DNA of 64,000 bases from Mycolicibacterium hippocampi (GCF_010723735.1 NZ_BLLB01000002.1:3658001-3722000), one strand, 5' to 3'; counted from the stretch's first letter, positions 8,709 through 17,578 are shown. Translations and numbers: made by a program. Notes: a model not told the origin generated them from the sequence alone.

Positions 8709-9179
8709 TCAACGCGCGACAGGCCAGTGCCACACCGACATGTCGCCAGGCGGATAGTTCATGCACACGTCGGTGGCGTGGGCCACGACGCCTTTGTTGT
8801 TGAAGAAGATCTTCGCCCAGTTGCCCCAGCGCGTCGCCACCTGCTCGTAGTAGACGTTGGTCGCGGTGTTCTCGGAGTACTGGCGGCGTCCCACCGGATC
8901 GAGCGAAAAGAACCAGTGGATGCGGTCGAACGCAGCCTGCTGGACGTCGGCAGGCCGGTTGCTCCGGTCCATCATGTACCGCTCGTAGTACACCGGGCTG
9001 GTGTCGCGCACCGCTGCCAGATACTGCTCGACATCACAGGTCGTGTGGATGATCCGCCGGGGGACCGGATAGTCGTCGGTGGAATCGGCCGCCGCCGGGC
9101 CGGCGGTGCCCAGAAACATCGCGGCTGCTCCGAGGAACCCGAGGCTCACCCGCGCGACGCGACTCTTCAGTCCGGTCAT
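8709..9179 (-). CDS. Secreted protein, DUF5078-like
   Basis: A 156-residue exported protein of unknown function. A signal peptide (basic start, hydrophobic core FLGAAAMFLGTAG, PAAA cleavage region) precedes a mature domain with RIIHTTCDVEQYLAA, YERYMMD, DRIHWFFSLDPVGRRQYSE and RWGNWAKIFFNNKG, which I recognise as the mycobacterial DUF5078 family. Two cysteines could form a disulfide. The ATG chosen has GGGAG seven bases upstream and gives a normal signal peptide; the in-frame codons upstream include a short tandem repeat and are probably leader. It is the last gene of the mmpS-mmpL operon. Confidence 0.8.
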   Translation of the reverse strand: MTGLKSRVARVSLGFLGAAAMFLGTAGPAAADSTDDYPVPRRIIHTTCDVEQYLAAVRDTSPVYYERYMMDRSNRPADVQQAAFDRIHWFFSLDPVGRRQYSENTATNVYYEQVATRWGNWAKIFFNNKGVVAHATDVCMNYPPGDMSVWHWPVAR

Positions 9180-9194
9180 CTTCACTCCCTGCCT

Positions 9195-9231
9195 CATCGT
9201 TCGGTTTGGCATCGCTCGGTTTGGCATCGTT
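9195..9231. repeat. 2.4 copies of a 15-bp tandem repeat
   Basis: CATCGTTCGGTTTGG and CATCGCTCGGTTTGG are adjacent, with a third partial copy. On the minus strand the unit is five codons (MPNRA/MPNRT) in frame with the downstream secreted protein, so it could belong to an extended N-terminus, but the better ribosome binding site lies after it. Confidence 0.7.
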
Positions 9232-9241
9232 GCGCTCATGA

Positions 9242-9514
9242 TCAGCCGCCGCCCGTTACCGGGTTCGACGTCAGCATCAGGAAGCCGCCGTTGATCCACA
9301 CGCCCCAACGCCCGCCCCAGGCCGAGTTCCACACCACGGGCTGCCCGTTCCAGGACTCGGCGGGCTTCGGCGGTGCCCAGGCGGGTGGGGGTTCGCCGTG
9401 GACGGGGGCCGGCGGCGGAGCCGGCTGTGCGCTCGCGACGCTCGAGTGCATCATTCCGAGGGCCAGCCCGCACGCGACCACCGCGCCACCGACCGCAGTC
9501 CTGATCAAAGTCAT
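9242..9514 (-). CDS. Small secreted protein of unknown function
   Basis: A 90-residue protein. Residues 1-29 form a clear signal peptide (GGAVVACGLALGMMHSSV, cleavage after SA at ASA/QPA). The mature 60 residues are Pro- and Trp-rich (PPPAPVHGEPPPAWAPP, then WNGQPVVWNSAWGGRWGVWINGG). I do not recognise the family. The ATG is preceded by AGGAA. It lies 15 bases after the DUF732-like gene and 62 bases before the DUF5078-like gene, within the mmpS-mmpL operon, so it may act at the cell envelope with the transporter. Confidence 0.75.
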   Translation of the reverse strand: MTLIRTAVGGAVVACGLALGMMHSSVASAQPAPPPAPVHGEPPPAWAPPKPAESWNGQPVVWNSAWGGRWGVWINGGFLMLTSNPVTGGG

Positions 9515-9529
9515 TGCGTCATTCCTGCG

Positions 9530-9856
9530 TCACCGCTGAGCCTGCTGGAGGACCGGCAGCCTGTCGGGGCAGTACGTGCGCAGTCCGGCGGCGAGGAACT
9601 GCCACGCCTGCTCGGTGGTGGCGTTCTTGTCCAACTGGTTGTGGACGAAGTCAGCCGCCTCGTATGCATCGGCGTCGACGTTGGTGGCGAGACGTTTACA
9701 GGTGATCTTGCCGATCCAGGCGTTGTAGTCCTTCTGACCGTAGATGCCGTACGTGTGCAGTTCGTCGGCGAACGCGGTGTCGGGGTCGGCCGCCGCGGGC
9801 GCGGCGAACCCGAGCCCGAAGGCCACCGTCGCGATTCCTACCAGTATCCGCTTCAT
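9530..9856 (-). CDS. Secreted DUF732-type protein
   Basis: A 108-residue exported protein. The signal peptide MKRILVGIATVAFGLGFAAPAAA is followed by a small helical domain with two cysteines (ITCKRL and LRTYCPD) and the DUF732 pattern FADELHTYGIYG. These domains are common in mycobacterial secreted proteins; their biochemical role is not known to me. The ATG overlaps the mmpL stop codon (ATGA) and GAGGGAG lies upstream, inside the mmpL 3' end, so its synthesis is coupled to the transporter. Confidence 0.85.
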   Translation of the reverse strand: MKRILVGIATVAFGLGFAAPAAADPDTAFADELHTYGIYGQKDYNAWIGKITCKRLATNVDADAYEAADFVHNQLDKNATTEQAWQFLAAGLRTYCPDRLPVLQQAQR

Positions 9857-12759
9857 GGCCTCGCTCCCTCTGCTGGATCTGTCTGCAACCGTTGAGGTTT
9901 CGGCCACGGTGCCGGCACCGGCCTGGTGCGCACCCGTTGCGGCCACCAGAACCACGGCCCCATCAGCGCTGCGATGGCCGGGGTCATGAACGCCCGGATC
10001 ACCAGGGTGTCGAACAACAGACCCAACCCGATCGTGGTGCCGACCTGGGCGATCACCGTCAGCTCGCTGACCGCCATCGACATCATGGTAAACGCGAAGA
10101 CCAATCCAGCGGCGGTTACCACCGTGCCACTGCCGCCCATCGCGCGGATGATGCCGGTGCCCACCCCGGCGTGGATCTCCTCCTTGAGCCGTGACACCAG
10201 CAGCAGGTTGTAGTCCGCGCCGACGCCCAGCAGCACGATCACGGCCATCGCGAACACCATCCAGTGGAGCTCGACGCCGATGATGTGCTGCCAGATCAGG
10301 ATCGAGAGGCCGAACGACGCCCCCAGAGACACCACCACCGTGCCGACGATGACCGCGGCCGCGACCACGGCGCGGGTGATGATCAGCATGATGATGAAGA
10401 TCAGGCACAGCGCGGAGATGCCGGCGATCAACAGGTCGTAGTTGTTTCCGCTCTGCATGTCCTTGAACGTGGCCGCGGTACCGCCGAGATAGACCTTGGA
10501 CCCTTCCAGCGGAGTGCCCTTGATGGCCTCTTTCGCGGCGGTCTTGATCGCCTCGATCTTCTCGATTCCCTCGGGGGTCAACGGGTCACCCTCGTGGGCG
10601 ATGATGAACCGCACCGCGTGCCCGTCGGGGGACAGGAACTGCTCCAAGCCGCGCTGGAAATCCTTGTTCTCGAATATCTCCGGCGGCAGGTAGAACGAGT
10701 CGTCGTTCATCGAATCGTCGAACGCCTCGCCCATGGCGTCGGCATCCTCGGACATCGCGGCCATCTGGTCCTGCTGACCCTTCTGGCTCTGGTACATCGT
10801 CAGCATCATCGTGCGCATGGTCTTCATCGTGTCGACCATCTCGGGCATCAACGCGACCATCTGCGGCATCAGCTCGTTGAGACGCCGCATCTCCGGCAGG
10901 ATCTCTTTGAAGTCGTCGGTCATCACGTTGATGCCGTCGAGGGTGTCGAACACCGAACGCATCGCCCAGCACACCGGGATGTTGTAACAGTGCGGTTCCC
11001 AGTAGAAATAGTTGCGGATCGGCCGGAAGAAGTCGTCGAAGTTGGCGATGCTGTCGCGCAGCTCGGCGATGTCGAGGTACATCCCCTCCATCTTCTGCAC
11101 CATGTTGTTGGTGATCGCCGCCATCTGCCCGGTCAGGTTCGACATCTTCTCCATGGTCGCGATGGTGTCGGCCATCTCGTCGGCCTGAACCAGCATGTCG
11201 GCCATCCGGTCCTGCATGTATTTCTCGTTGAGCCGCTGGGTGGTGCCCTGCATGCTCATCTGGAACGGGATCGACGTGTGCTTGATCGGTTTGCCGTCCG
11301 GGCGGGTGATGGCCTGGACCCGCGCGATCCCCTCGACGCGGAACAGTGCCTTGGCGATCTTGTCGATCACCAGGAAGTCCGCCGAGTTGCGCAGGTCGTG
11401 GTCGCTCTCGACCATCAACAGCTCCGGGTTCATCCGGGCCTGGGAGAAGTGTCGGTCGGCCGCGGCGTATCCGGCGTTGGCGGGAAGGTCGGCCGGCAGA
11501 TAGTTGCGGTCGTTGTAGCTGGTCCGGTAGCCCGGCAGAGCGAGCAGGCCGACGAGGGACAGCGCGATGGTCCCGACCAGGATGGGGCCGGGCCAGCGCA
11601 CCACCGCGGCGCCGACCTTCCGCCAGCCCCGAACGCGCATCGTGCGTTTGGGCTCCAGGATCTTGCCGAAACGGGTGACCACGCTGATCATCGCGGTCAT
11701 CAGGACGACACCGGCCAGCACCACGACGAACATGCCGATCGCCAGCGGGACGCCCATGGTCTGGAAGTACGGCAGCCGGGTGAAGCTCAGGCAGAACGTC
11801 GCGCCGGCGATGGTCAGACCGGAGCCGAGCACCACGTGCGCGGTGCTCTCGAACATCGTGTAGAACGCGGTCTCTTTGTCCTCACCCGCTTCGCGTGCTT
11901 CCTGATATCGCCCGGTCAGGAAGATGGCATAGTCGGTCGCCGCGGCTATCGCGAGCGTCACCAGCAGGTTGGTGGCGAACGTGGAGAGGCCGATGATCTC
12001 GTGATAGCCGAGGAAAGCGACCACCCCGCGGGCGGCGGTCAGCGACAGCACGACCATCACCAGCGTGACGAGCACCGTGACGATCGACCGGTACACCAGC
12101 AGCAGCATCACGATGATGACCGTGAACGTCGTCGCCTCGATCAACCGCATACTGCGGTCGCCGGCGATGTGCTGGTCCGCCGCCAGCGCCGCAGGCCCGG
12201 TGACGTAGGCCGTCACCCCCGGCGGCGGTTCGAGGCTGTCGACGATGTTCTGAACCGACTCCACCGACTCGTTGGCCAGCGCCTCGCCCTGGTTCCCGGC
12301 CAGCTTGACCTGGACGTAGGCGGCTTTGCCGTCGGTGCTCTGCGAGCCCGACGCGGTCAGCGGGTCGCTCCAGAAGTCCTGCACCGACTGCACGTGGGCG
12401 GTGTCGGCCTCGAGTCGATCGACCATCTCGTCGTACCAGGCGTGCGCCTCGTCGCCGAGGGGTTCCTCGCCCTCGAAGACGATCATCACCGAGCTGTCCG
12501 AGTCACCTTCCTCGAACAGTTCGCCGACCTTCTTCATCGAGATCATCGACGGGGCATCGTCGGGGCTCATCGAGACGGCCTGCATCTGGCCGACGGTTTC
12601 CAGCTGCGGCACAACGATGTTGAGCGCGACGATGAGCCCCACCCAGCCGAGGATGAGAGGAACCGCGAACGTCCGGATCATCCTGGGGATCAACGGGCGG
12701 GACCGCTGCCGGGCGGGCGGGAAGGCATCCGTGGGCGCGTCGTTGACCGGGGTACTCAT
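9853..12759 (-). CDS. MmpL-family RND transporter
   Basis: A 968-residue inner-membrane exporter of the mycobacterial RND superfamily. It has two repeats, each with one helix, a large periplasmic domain and a five-helix bundle. The proton-relay Asp-Tyr pairs are present in both bundles (AAATDYAIFLTGRY near residue 270 and GVGADYNLLLVSR near 870). The second periplasmic domain carries a long Met-rich helical segment (about residues 500-700), as in the MmpL4/MmpL5 group that exports siderophores or lipids with an MmpS partner. It overlaps mmpS upstream and the DUF732 gene downstream by 4 bases each. The substrate cannot be told from sequence. Confidence 0.95.
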   Translation of the reverse strand: MSTPVNDAPTDAFPPARQRSRPLIPRMIRTFAVPLILGWVGLIVALNIVVPQLETVGQMQAVSMSPDDAPSMISMKKVGELFEEGDSDSSVMIVFEGEEPLGDEAHAWYDEMVDRLEADTAHVQSVQDFWSDPLTASGSQSTDGKAAYVQVKLAGNQGEALANESVESVQNIVDSLEPPPGVTAYVTGPAALAADQHIAGDRSMRLIEATTFTVIIVMLLLVYRSIVTVLVTLVMVVLSLTAARGVVAFLGYHEIIGLSTFATNLLVTLAIAAATDYAIFLTGRYQEAREAGEDKETAFYTMFESTAHVVLGSGLTIAGATFCLSFTRLPYFQTMGVPLAIGMFVVVLAGVVLMTAMISVVTRFGKILEPKRTMRVRGWRKVGAAVVRWPGPILVGTIALSLVGLLALPGYRTSYNDRNYLPADLPANAGYAAADRHFSQARMNPELLMVESDHDLRNSADFLVIDKIAKALFRVEGIARVQAITRPDGKPIKHTSIPFQMSMQGTTQRLNEKYMQDRMADMLVQADEMADTIATMEKMSNLTGQMAAITNNMVQKMEGMYLDIAELRDSIANFDDFFRPIRNYFYWEPHCYNIPVCWAMRSVFDTLDGINVMTDDFKEILPEMRRLNELMPQMVALMPEMVDTMKTMRTMMLTMYQSQKGQQDQMAAMSEDADAMGEAFDDSMNDDSFYLPPEIFENKDFQRGLEQFLSPDGHAVRFIIAHEGDPLTPEGIEKIEAIKTAAKEAIKGTPLEGSKVYLGGTAATFKDMQSGNNYDLLIAGISALCLIFIIMLIITRAVVAAAVIVGTVVVSLGASFGLSILIWQHIIGVELHWMVFAMAVIVLLGVGADYNLLLVSRLKEEIHAGVGTGIIRAMGGSGTVVTAAGLVFAFTMMSMAVSELTVIAQVGTTIGLGLLFDTLVIRAFMTPAIAALMGPWFWWPQRVRTRPVPAPWPKPQRLQTDPAEGARP

Positions 12760-13184
12760 GCGGACTTCACGAAGCAGAAGGTCTGGGCGTTCAAGCCGTC
12801 AGTCGTCCTCTCGTCCTCGAGCTCGTCGTCGACGTAGATGCGGCACGTGATGGTGCTGCTGTCTCCCTGGGCGACGATGTTGGGGGCGGCCGACGGCTCG
12901 GTGGTGCTCAGCGTGAGCGACCACGGCAGCGCCGCGCCGTCCACCCGCTGGGGCTTGGCGTCGAGATCGAGGTAGTTGATGTCGGCGTAGGATCCGTCCC
13001 CGGAGATCTCGTAGCGGACCTCTTTGGGGTCGAAGGGTTCAGGCAGGTCCGCGAAGTTGCGGGGCGTCTCGATGATGCCCTCAGAGCCGAAGAAGGTCCG
13101 GATCCGCGACACGGTGAGCCCGGCAACCACCACCACGACCACAATGAGCAGCGGCAGCCAGACGCGTTTGAGGACACCGATCAC
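12756..13184 (-). CDS. MmpS-family membrane accessory protein
   Basis: A 142-residue partner of MmpL. One membrane helix near residues 9-28 (LKRVWLPLLIVVVVVVAGL) is followed by a periplasmic beta-sandwich domain with the family cysteine pair (ITCRIYVDDE and QTFCFVKSA). The first gene of the operon. The GTG start has a poor ribosome binding site; the length agrees with the family. ATGA overlap with the mmpL start implies coupled expression. Confidence 0.95.
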   Translation of the reverse strand: MIGVLKRVWLPLLIVVVVVVAGLTVSRIRTFFGSEGIIETPRNFADLPEPFDPKEVRYEISGDGSYADINYLDLDAKPQRVDGAALPWSLTLSTTEPSAAPNIVAQGDSSTITCRIYVDDELEDERTTDGLNAQTFCFVKSA

Positions 13185-13255
13185 GTCCGCTGCACCCGAC
13201 CCTCAACACGCAATTTCGACCCCATGGTTTTGTGACTGAATGTTCTGCCGATCGT

Positions 13256-13319
13256 AACTTAGCCGGTTTAAGTTCTCACCCAGCCACAGGTTAGCTCAAG
13301 CGATTGTGGCGCTGCTAAC
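13256..13319. promoter_or_regulatory. Two inverted repeats in the mmpS / P450 divergent promoter
   Basis: Between the divergent genes (13185-13468), AACTTA-7 bases-TAAGTT lies at 13256-13274 and GTTAGC-18 bases-GCTAAC at 13290-13319. The surrounding stretch is AT-richer than the coding DNA. Either could be an operator for a repressor encoded elsewhere; no regulator gene adjoins this operon. Confidence 0.4.
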
Positions 13320-13468
13320 TGTTTGACCGCAGCGCGGGCCAGGTCACTGGATCGGGCCCGGCCACCCTTGACCGCCGGTCGCGCCCGCTGCTAGACATGG
13401 CCACAGCTTAATGCTGAGCGGTCGCCCAACGGCCCCTGTCGACCGCAGCCCGACGAGGAGCGTGCGCG

Positions 13469-14701
13469 ATGGCGGATTCAGCACAGTCGACCGTGGCGGC
13501 CGGCGCCGCCCACGCCGATCCGCCGGTGTACTACGACCCCTACGACGTCGGGATCGTCGCCGACCCGTACCCCACGTACGCGCGGCTTCGCGACGAGGCG
13601 CCCCTGTACTACAACGACCGCTACGACTTCTGGGCGCTGTCCCGGCATGCCGACGTCGAGCAGGCGCTGTCGGACTGGCAGACGTTCTCCAACAGCCGCA
13701 GCGACATCCTGGAGCTGGTCAAATCCGATTTCGACATGCCCCAGGGCGTGATGATGTTCGAGGATCCGCCGGTTCACTCGATGCTGCGCGGGTTGATGGG
13801 GAGGGTTTTCACGCCGCGACGGATGGCCGAGATCGAGGACCAGATCCGGCGCTACTGCATCAACTGCCTCGATCCGCTGGTCGGATCGGACGGATTCGAC
13901 ATCATCGCCGAGCTGGCCGCGATGATGCCGATGCGGGTCATCGGCATGCTGCTGGGGATCCCGGAGTCAGAACAGATATCGGTGCGCGACGCCAACGACG
14001 CCAACCTGCGGACCCGGCCGGGCGCGCCGATGAAGGTGATCAACCCGGACAAGATCGCCGACGGCAGTATTTACGCCGAGTACGTGCAGTGGCGGGCAGC
14101 CAACCCCTCTGATGACCTGATGACCGCGCTGCTCGAGGTCGAGTTCGACGACGAACACGGCAGGCGGCGCAAGCTGACCCGCACCGAGGTGCTGCACTAC
14201 ACCCAGGTGGTTGCAGGGGCGGGCAACGAGACGACCGGCCGGCTGATCGGCTGGCTGGCCAAAGTGCTGGCCGAGCATCCCGACCAGCGCCGCGAGTTGG
14301 TTGCCGACCGGTCGCTGTTGCTGCGGGCCGTCGACGAGACACTGCGGTTCGAACCCACCGGCCCGCACGTCGCCCGCTATCTGGCCCGGGATTTCGAATA
14401 CGCCGGACGAACTGTTCCGGCCGGGTCGGCGATGCTGCTGCTGTTCGGTGCGGCCAACCGCGACGAGCGCCGCTACCACCGGCCCGACACGTTCGACATC
14501 CACCGCGACAACATCAGCCACGTCACCTTCGGCAAGGGCGTGCATTACTGCCTGGGCGCGAACCTCGCCCGCCTCGAAGGCCGGGTCGCGCTCGACGAGC
14601 TGCTCAACCGGTGGCCCGAGTGGGACATCGACCACGAAACCGCGCGGCTGGCCCCGACGTCCACGGTGCGCGGCTGGGAATATCTGCGCGTGCTGGTCTG
14701 A
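13469..14701 (+). CDS. Cytochrome P450
   Basis: A 410-residue bacterial class I P450 with all key motifs: the I-helix oxygen-activation motif AGAGNETTGRLIG, the ExxR motif ETLRF in the K helix, and the heme-binding loop FGKGVHYCLGANLAR with Cys361 as axial ligand. The ATG has GAGGAG upstream. It would need ferredoxin and ferredoxin reductase partners encoded elsewhere; no ferredoxin gene is adjacent. The substrate is unknown; related mycobacterial P450s act on steroids and lipids. It diverges from the mmpS-mmpL operon and shares its promoter region. Confidence 0.96.
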   Translation: MADSAQSTVAAGAAHADPPVYYDPYDVGIVADPYPTYARLRDEAPLYYNDRYDFWALSRHADVEQALSDWQTFSNSRSDILELVKSDFDMPQGVMMFEDPPVHSMLRGLMGRVFTPRRMAEIEDQIRRYCINCLDPLVGSDGFDIIAELAAMMPMRVIGMLLGIPESEQISVRDANDANLRTRPGAPMKVINPDKIADGSIYAEYVQWRAANPSDDLMTALLEVEFDDEHGRRRKLTRTEVLHYTQVVAGAGNETTGRLIGWLAKVLAEHPDQRRELVADRSLLLRAVDETLRFEPTGPHVARYLARDFEYAGRTVPAGSAMLLLFGAANRDERRYHRPDTFDIHRDNISHVTFGKGVHYCLGANLARLEGRVALDELLNRWPEWDIDHETARLAPTSTVRGWEYLRVLV

Positions 14702-14706
14702 GCGGC

Positions 14707-15135
14707 CTAGGCCTCCGGGGAAGCGGTGCCCTCAGCAGACTCTGGAGCGTCGGGCGCATCGAGCACGCTGACGGCGATGCCGTAGGGCAGGAACCGGACG
14801 CGGCGGGCGGGGTCGGTGTTGTTCTTGTTCGCCCGCAACGCGTCCAACTCGGTGGGATACACCTGGTCGATGTGGGCGCCCCCGTCGTCGTCGACGGTGT
14901 AGATCGCCCAGACGCCGTCTCCGGTCTCGCCGGTGGTTTCCGGCTGGGTGCGGGGCCGCGCGCCCCGGGTGAACTCGTCGAACAGCACCGACCAGCCGGC
15001 GCGTTCGCCGGAGGTGTTCACGAACCTGCCGAGACCGTCGAGCGCCTCCCGCAGCCCTTCACCTGCCTCGCGGACGACGCGGTCGAAATCCTCGGGGTCG
15101 AAACCGAACGGCCCTCCGGAAGAACTGCTGCTCAT
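14707..15135 (-). CDS. Conserved actinobacterial protein of unknown function
   Basis: A 142-residue soluble, acidic protein I cannot name. It starts with a Ser/Gly run (MSSSSSGGPFGFDPEDFDR), then an amphipathic helix and a mixed region ending PARRVRFLPYGIAVSVLDAP. Neither a signal peptide nor a membrane segment is seen. The ATG has an excellent AGGAGG seven bases upstream. It is convergent with the P450 gene (5-base gap) and diverges from the gene at 15243. Confidence 0.75.
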   Translation of the reverse strand: MSSSSSGGPFGFDPEDFDRVVREAGEGLREALDGLGRFVNTSGERAGWSVLFDEFTRGARPRTQPETTGETGDGVWAIYTVDDDGGAHIDQVYPTELDALRANKNNTDPARRVRFLPYGIAVSVLDAPDAPESAEGTASPEA

Positions 15136-15242
15136 GGTGGTCCCTCCTGAACGGCTGTGCCCACGCACAGCGGATAGTGACCAGTGTGCCCGTGTGAGCT
15201 GAAGTAGTCGACTGCCGTACAGAAGAAGTGGTAGGCAACCAT

Positions 15243-16046
15243 ATGCCCATCACACGAGCGGACCTGTTGGCCACTGCGCAGCGATCGCTGAGCACGGCCG
15301 CAGCACACGACCGCGACGGCTGGATCGGGATGTTCACCGCCGACGGCCGGGTCGAGGATCCGGTGGGTTCGGCACCACACCGGGGCCACGTCGCCATCGG
15401 GCACTTCTACGACACCTTCATCGGGCCCCGCGTGATCTCCTTCCACCCCGACGTGGACCTGGTGGTCGGCACCACCGTGGTGCGCGACCTCGAGCTCGAG
15501 ATCCAGATGGCCGCCACGCTGACCATGCGGGTGCCCACCTTCATCCGCTACGACCTGCGCGACGATCAGGACGAACTGAGAATCGCCGCGCTGTCGGCGT
15601 ACTGGGAGCTGCCCGCCATGATCGGGCAGTTCGTCCGCGGCGGGCTCGGGGCCGTTCCCGCCGGGCTCGGGCTCGGCAGAACCATGTTGGCCAACCAGGG
15701 CCTGTCCGGCAGCCTCGGCTTCCTCACCGGATTCCGCGGGCTCGGCACCGGCGGCAAGGCGCTGGTAGCCCGCTTCCTCGACGAGGCCTGCGGCGGCGAC
15801 GAGATCGGCGTGCGGCGGCTGGCTGCCGACATCCCGATCACCCGCGGGGATTCCACCGCGATGACCACCTCCGACCTGGTCAAGCACCTGGCCGGCGGGG
15901 CCTGGAGCAAACTGATCCGGTCAGGACGCGCCGTCGCGGCACGCGTCGACCACGACGGGGGCCGCACCGTGGTTGTCGCGGACCTGCGGTCGGACAGGGT
16001 CGCGATCGGCCGGATCCGGATCTTCGGTGAGAGCGCGCGGCCGTGA
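15243..16046 (+). CDS. NTF2/ketosteroid-isomerase-fold protein
   Basis: A 267-residue protein. The first 140 residues look like a SnoaL/NTF2 fold: ADLLATAQRSLSTAAAHDRDGWIGMFTADGRVEDPVG, then the strand-rich HPDVDLVVGTTVVRDLELEI and LRIAALSAYWELP. The second half (Gly-rich helix, then VDHDGGRTVVVADLRSDRVAIGRIRIF) is of unknown type. Members of this fold are isomerases, dehydratases or just binders; no catalytic residues can be assigned. An in-frame GTG 15 bases upstream is an alternative start. Confidence 0.7.
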   Translation: MPITRADLLATAQRSLSTAAAHDRDGWIGMFTADGRVEDPVGSAPHRGHVAIGHFYDTFIGPRVISFHPDVDLVVGTTVVRDLELEIQMAATLTMRVPTFIRYDLRDDQDELRIAALSAYWELPAMIGQFVRGGLGAVPAGLGLGRTMLANQGLSGSLGFLTGFRGLGTGGKALVARFLDEACGGDEIGVRRLAADIPITRGDSTAMTTSDLVKHLAGGAWSKLIRSGRAVAARVDHDGGRTVVVADLRSDRVAIGRIRIFGESARP

Positions 16047-16147
16047 GCGCCGGCGCGCGAACGGTGGCCCGCCGGCGCGCGACGGACATCCCGGATTCGG
16101 CCACGTTGTCGCGCTCCGCGCCGCGGGCGTGAGAACGTAGCAGCACC

Positions 16148-16711
16148 ATGGAATCTGCTGATTACGTCACCTACGAGGAGTTCGGGCGCCGGTTCTTCGA
16201 AGTCGCCGTGACCGAGGACCGCGTGGGCGGGGCGATCGGCGCGATCGCCGGTGACGCCTTCGAGATGGGCCCGATCGCGCAGGGCCCGGGCAAGATCGCC
16301 AAGGTGACGGCCCAGGTGCGGATTCTGGCGCCCCGGGTCAAACGCGAGGTCGGCGATTCGATCACTTTCGGCATCCGCATCCCGTTGGAGATCGACATGG
16401 TCGTCGACCTGCGGATCGACAAACCCAAATTCATGGTCTTCGGTGAGATCTCGCTGCGCGCCACCGCCAGGGCTGCCGAACCTCTGCTGCTGATCCTCGA
16501 CGTGGAGAAACCGCGCGCATCCGACATCTCCATCCACGTGACATCCAAATCGCTGCGCGCCGAGGTGGTTCGCATCGTCGGTGGCGTGGACGCCGAGATC
16601 AGACGGTTCATCGCCGCCCACGTCGCCGGTGAGATCGACAGCCCCGAGTCGGTCCAGGCCAAGGTCATCGATGTCGCCGAGCGTCTCGACGCCGCCTGGA
16701 CCGGCATCTGA
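16148..16711 (+). CDS. Conserved mycobacterial protein of unknown function
   Basis: A 187-residue protein with no signal peptide. The middle is strongly beta-stranded with alternating hydrophobics (IAKVTAQVRILAPRVKR, FGIRIPLEIDMVVDLRID, FMVFGEISLRATARA), and the C-terminal part is helical. This pattern would suit a lipid-binding or cradle-like beta fold, which is inference only. The 101-bp gap before it contains a direct repeat of GCCGGCGCGCGA (16049-16060 and 16071-16082). Not recognised further. Confidence 0.7.
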   Translation: MESADYVTYEEFGRRFFEVAVTEDRVGGAIGAIAGDAFEMGPIAQGPGKIAKVTAQVRILAPRVKREVGDSITFGIRIPLEIDMVVDLRIDKPKFMVFGEISLRATARAAEPLLLILDVEKPRASDISIHVTSKSLRAEVVRIVGGVDAEIRRFIAAHVAGEIDSPESVQAKVIDVAERLDAAWTGI

Positions 16712-16724
16712 AACGGCCCGGCGG

Positions 16725-17516
16725 TCACCCGCTCCACTGCGAGAGCAGCGGTCGCCGGGGGTCGCGGCCCGCACCTCCGGAATGGCCGCGCAGGCGTCGC
16801 CACAGCCACGGCGCCAGCATGTTGCGCGTCCACAACATCTGGGAAAACATCTGCGAGTACGAGCGCGACCGCAGGGACGGCAGGGCCGCCGCGGGATCCC
16901 GCGCCGCCCAGTCATGGCTGCTGCCGGGCAGCCCGAGAGCCTCGGCCGCAGCAGCGGCGAACAGCTCGTGGCCCCTGCTGGACCCGTGGACCCGGTCCGG
17001 ACTCCAGATCTCCGGCTGGGTCATCGACGGCGCGTGGTAGAGGTCCACCAGCCGAAACCCGTACCGGTGGGCGGCATCACGGATCTCTGCGTTGATCCGC
17101 AGCACCCGCCCGGCGAGCAGGCGCCCGATCGGCAGGATCCTGGCCACGTCGGGGAACGTCGTCGTCACCACCGTCGCCCCCGATTCGGCCAGGCCCAGAT
17201 GCAGATCGTCGAGATGGGCCAGCGCGCGGTCGAATCCGGGCCCGGGCCGGGTCACGTCGTTCATCCCGACACAGACGGTGATCAGATCCGCACCCATGGT
17301 TATCGCCTCGGGCAGTTGATCGTCGAGCACATCACGGATCTGTTTGCCGCGCACCGCCAGGTTGGCGTACTGCAGGCCGGGACGGTGGGTGTCGAGCAGC
17401 GCGGCCAGCCGATCGGCGAAACCGACCAACCCGACAGCGTCGTCACCGTCCCACAGTCCCTCGGTCTGGCTGTCGCCCAACGCGACATACCGCGAGTACC
17501 GGTGCACAGCTGGCAC
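16725..17516 (-). CDS. SGNH/GDSL-family hydrolase
   Basis: A 263-residue esterase or lipase of the SGNH fold. Block I GDSQTEG carries the nucleophilic Ser, block II is ANLAVRG, block III is GMNDV and block V is SPDRVHGSSRGH with the catalytic Asp and His, so all four family blocks are intact. Neither a signal peptide nor a lipobox is seen; it is probably cytoplasmic. The C-terminal 60 residues are basic and rich in Trp/Leu/Arg (MLAPWLWRRLRGHSGG), which could associate with membranes. GTG start; a second GTG nine bases inside is possible. It diverges from the NUDIX gene. Confidence 0.88.
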   Translation of the reverse strand: MPAVHRYSRYVALGDSQTEGLWDGDDAVGLVGFADRLAALLDTHRPGLQYANLAVRGKQIRDVLDDQLPEAITMGADLITVCVGMNDVTRPGPGFDRALAHLDDLHLGLAESGATVVTTTFPDVARILPIGRLLAGRVLRINAEIRDAAHRYGFRLVDLYHAPSMTQPEIWSPDRVHGSSRGHELFAAAAAEALGLPGSSHDWAARDPAAALPSLRSRSYSQMFSQMLWTRNMLAPWLWRRLRGHSGGAGRDPRRPLLSQWSG

Positions 17517-17578
17517 TGTAGCCGTGCACTACCGCGGCCGCCTCCGGCTATCGTGCAACCCGTGGACGAAGTGCACAC

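Noticed and set aside
10264..12837. 857-codon plus-strand open frame opposite mmpL
   Set aside because: His/Arg/Asp-rich translation without any family motif; a complement shadow of the real mmpL gene.
16049..16082. Direct repeat of GCCGGCGCGCGA between two genes as a possible regulatory element
   Set aside because: Only two copies and made of CG-rich sequence common in this genome; likely chance.
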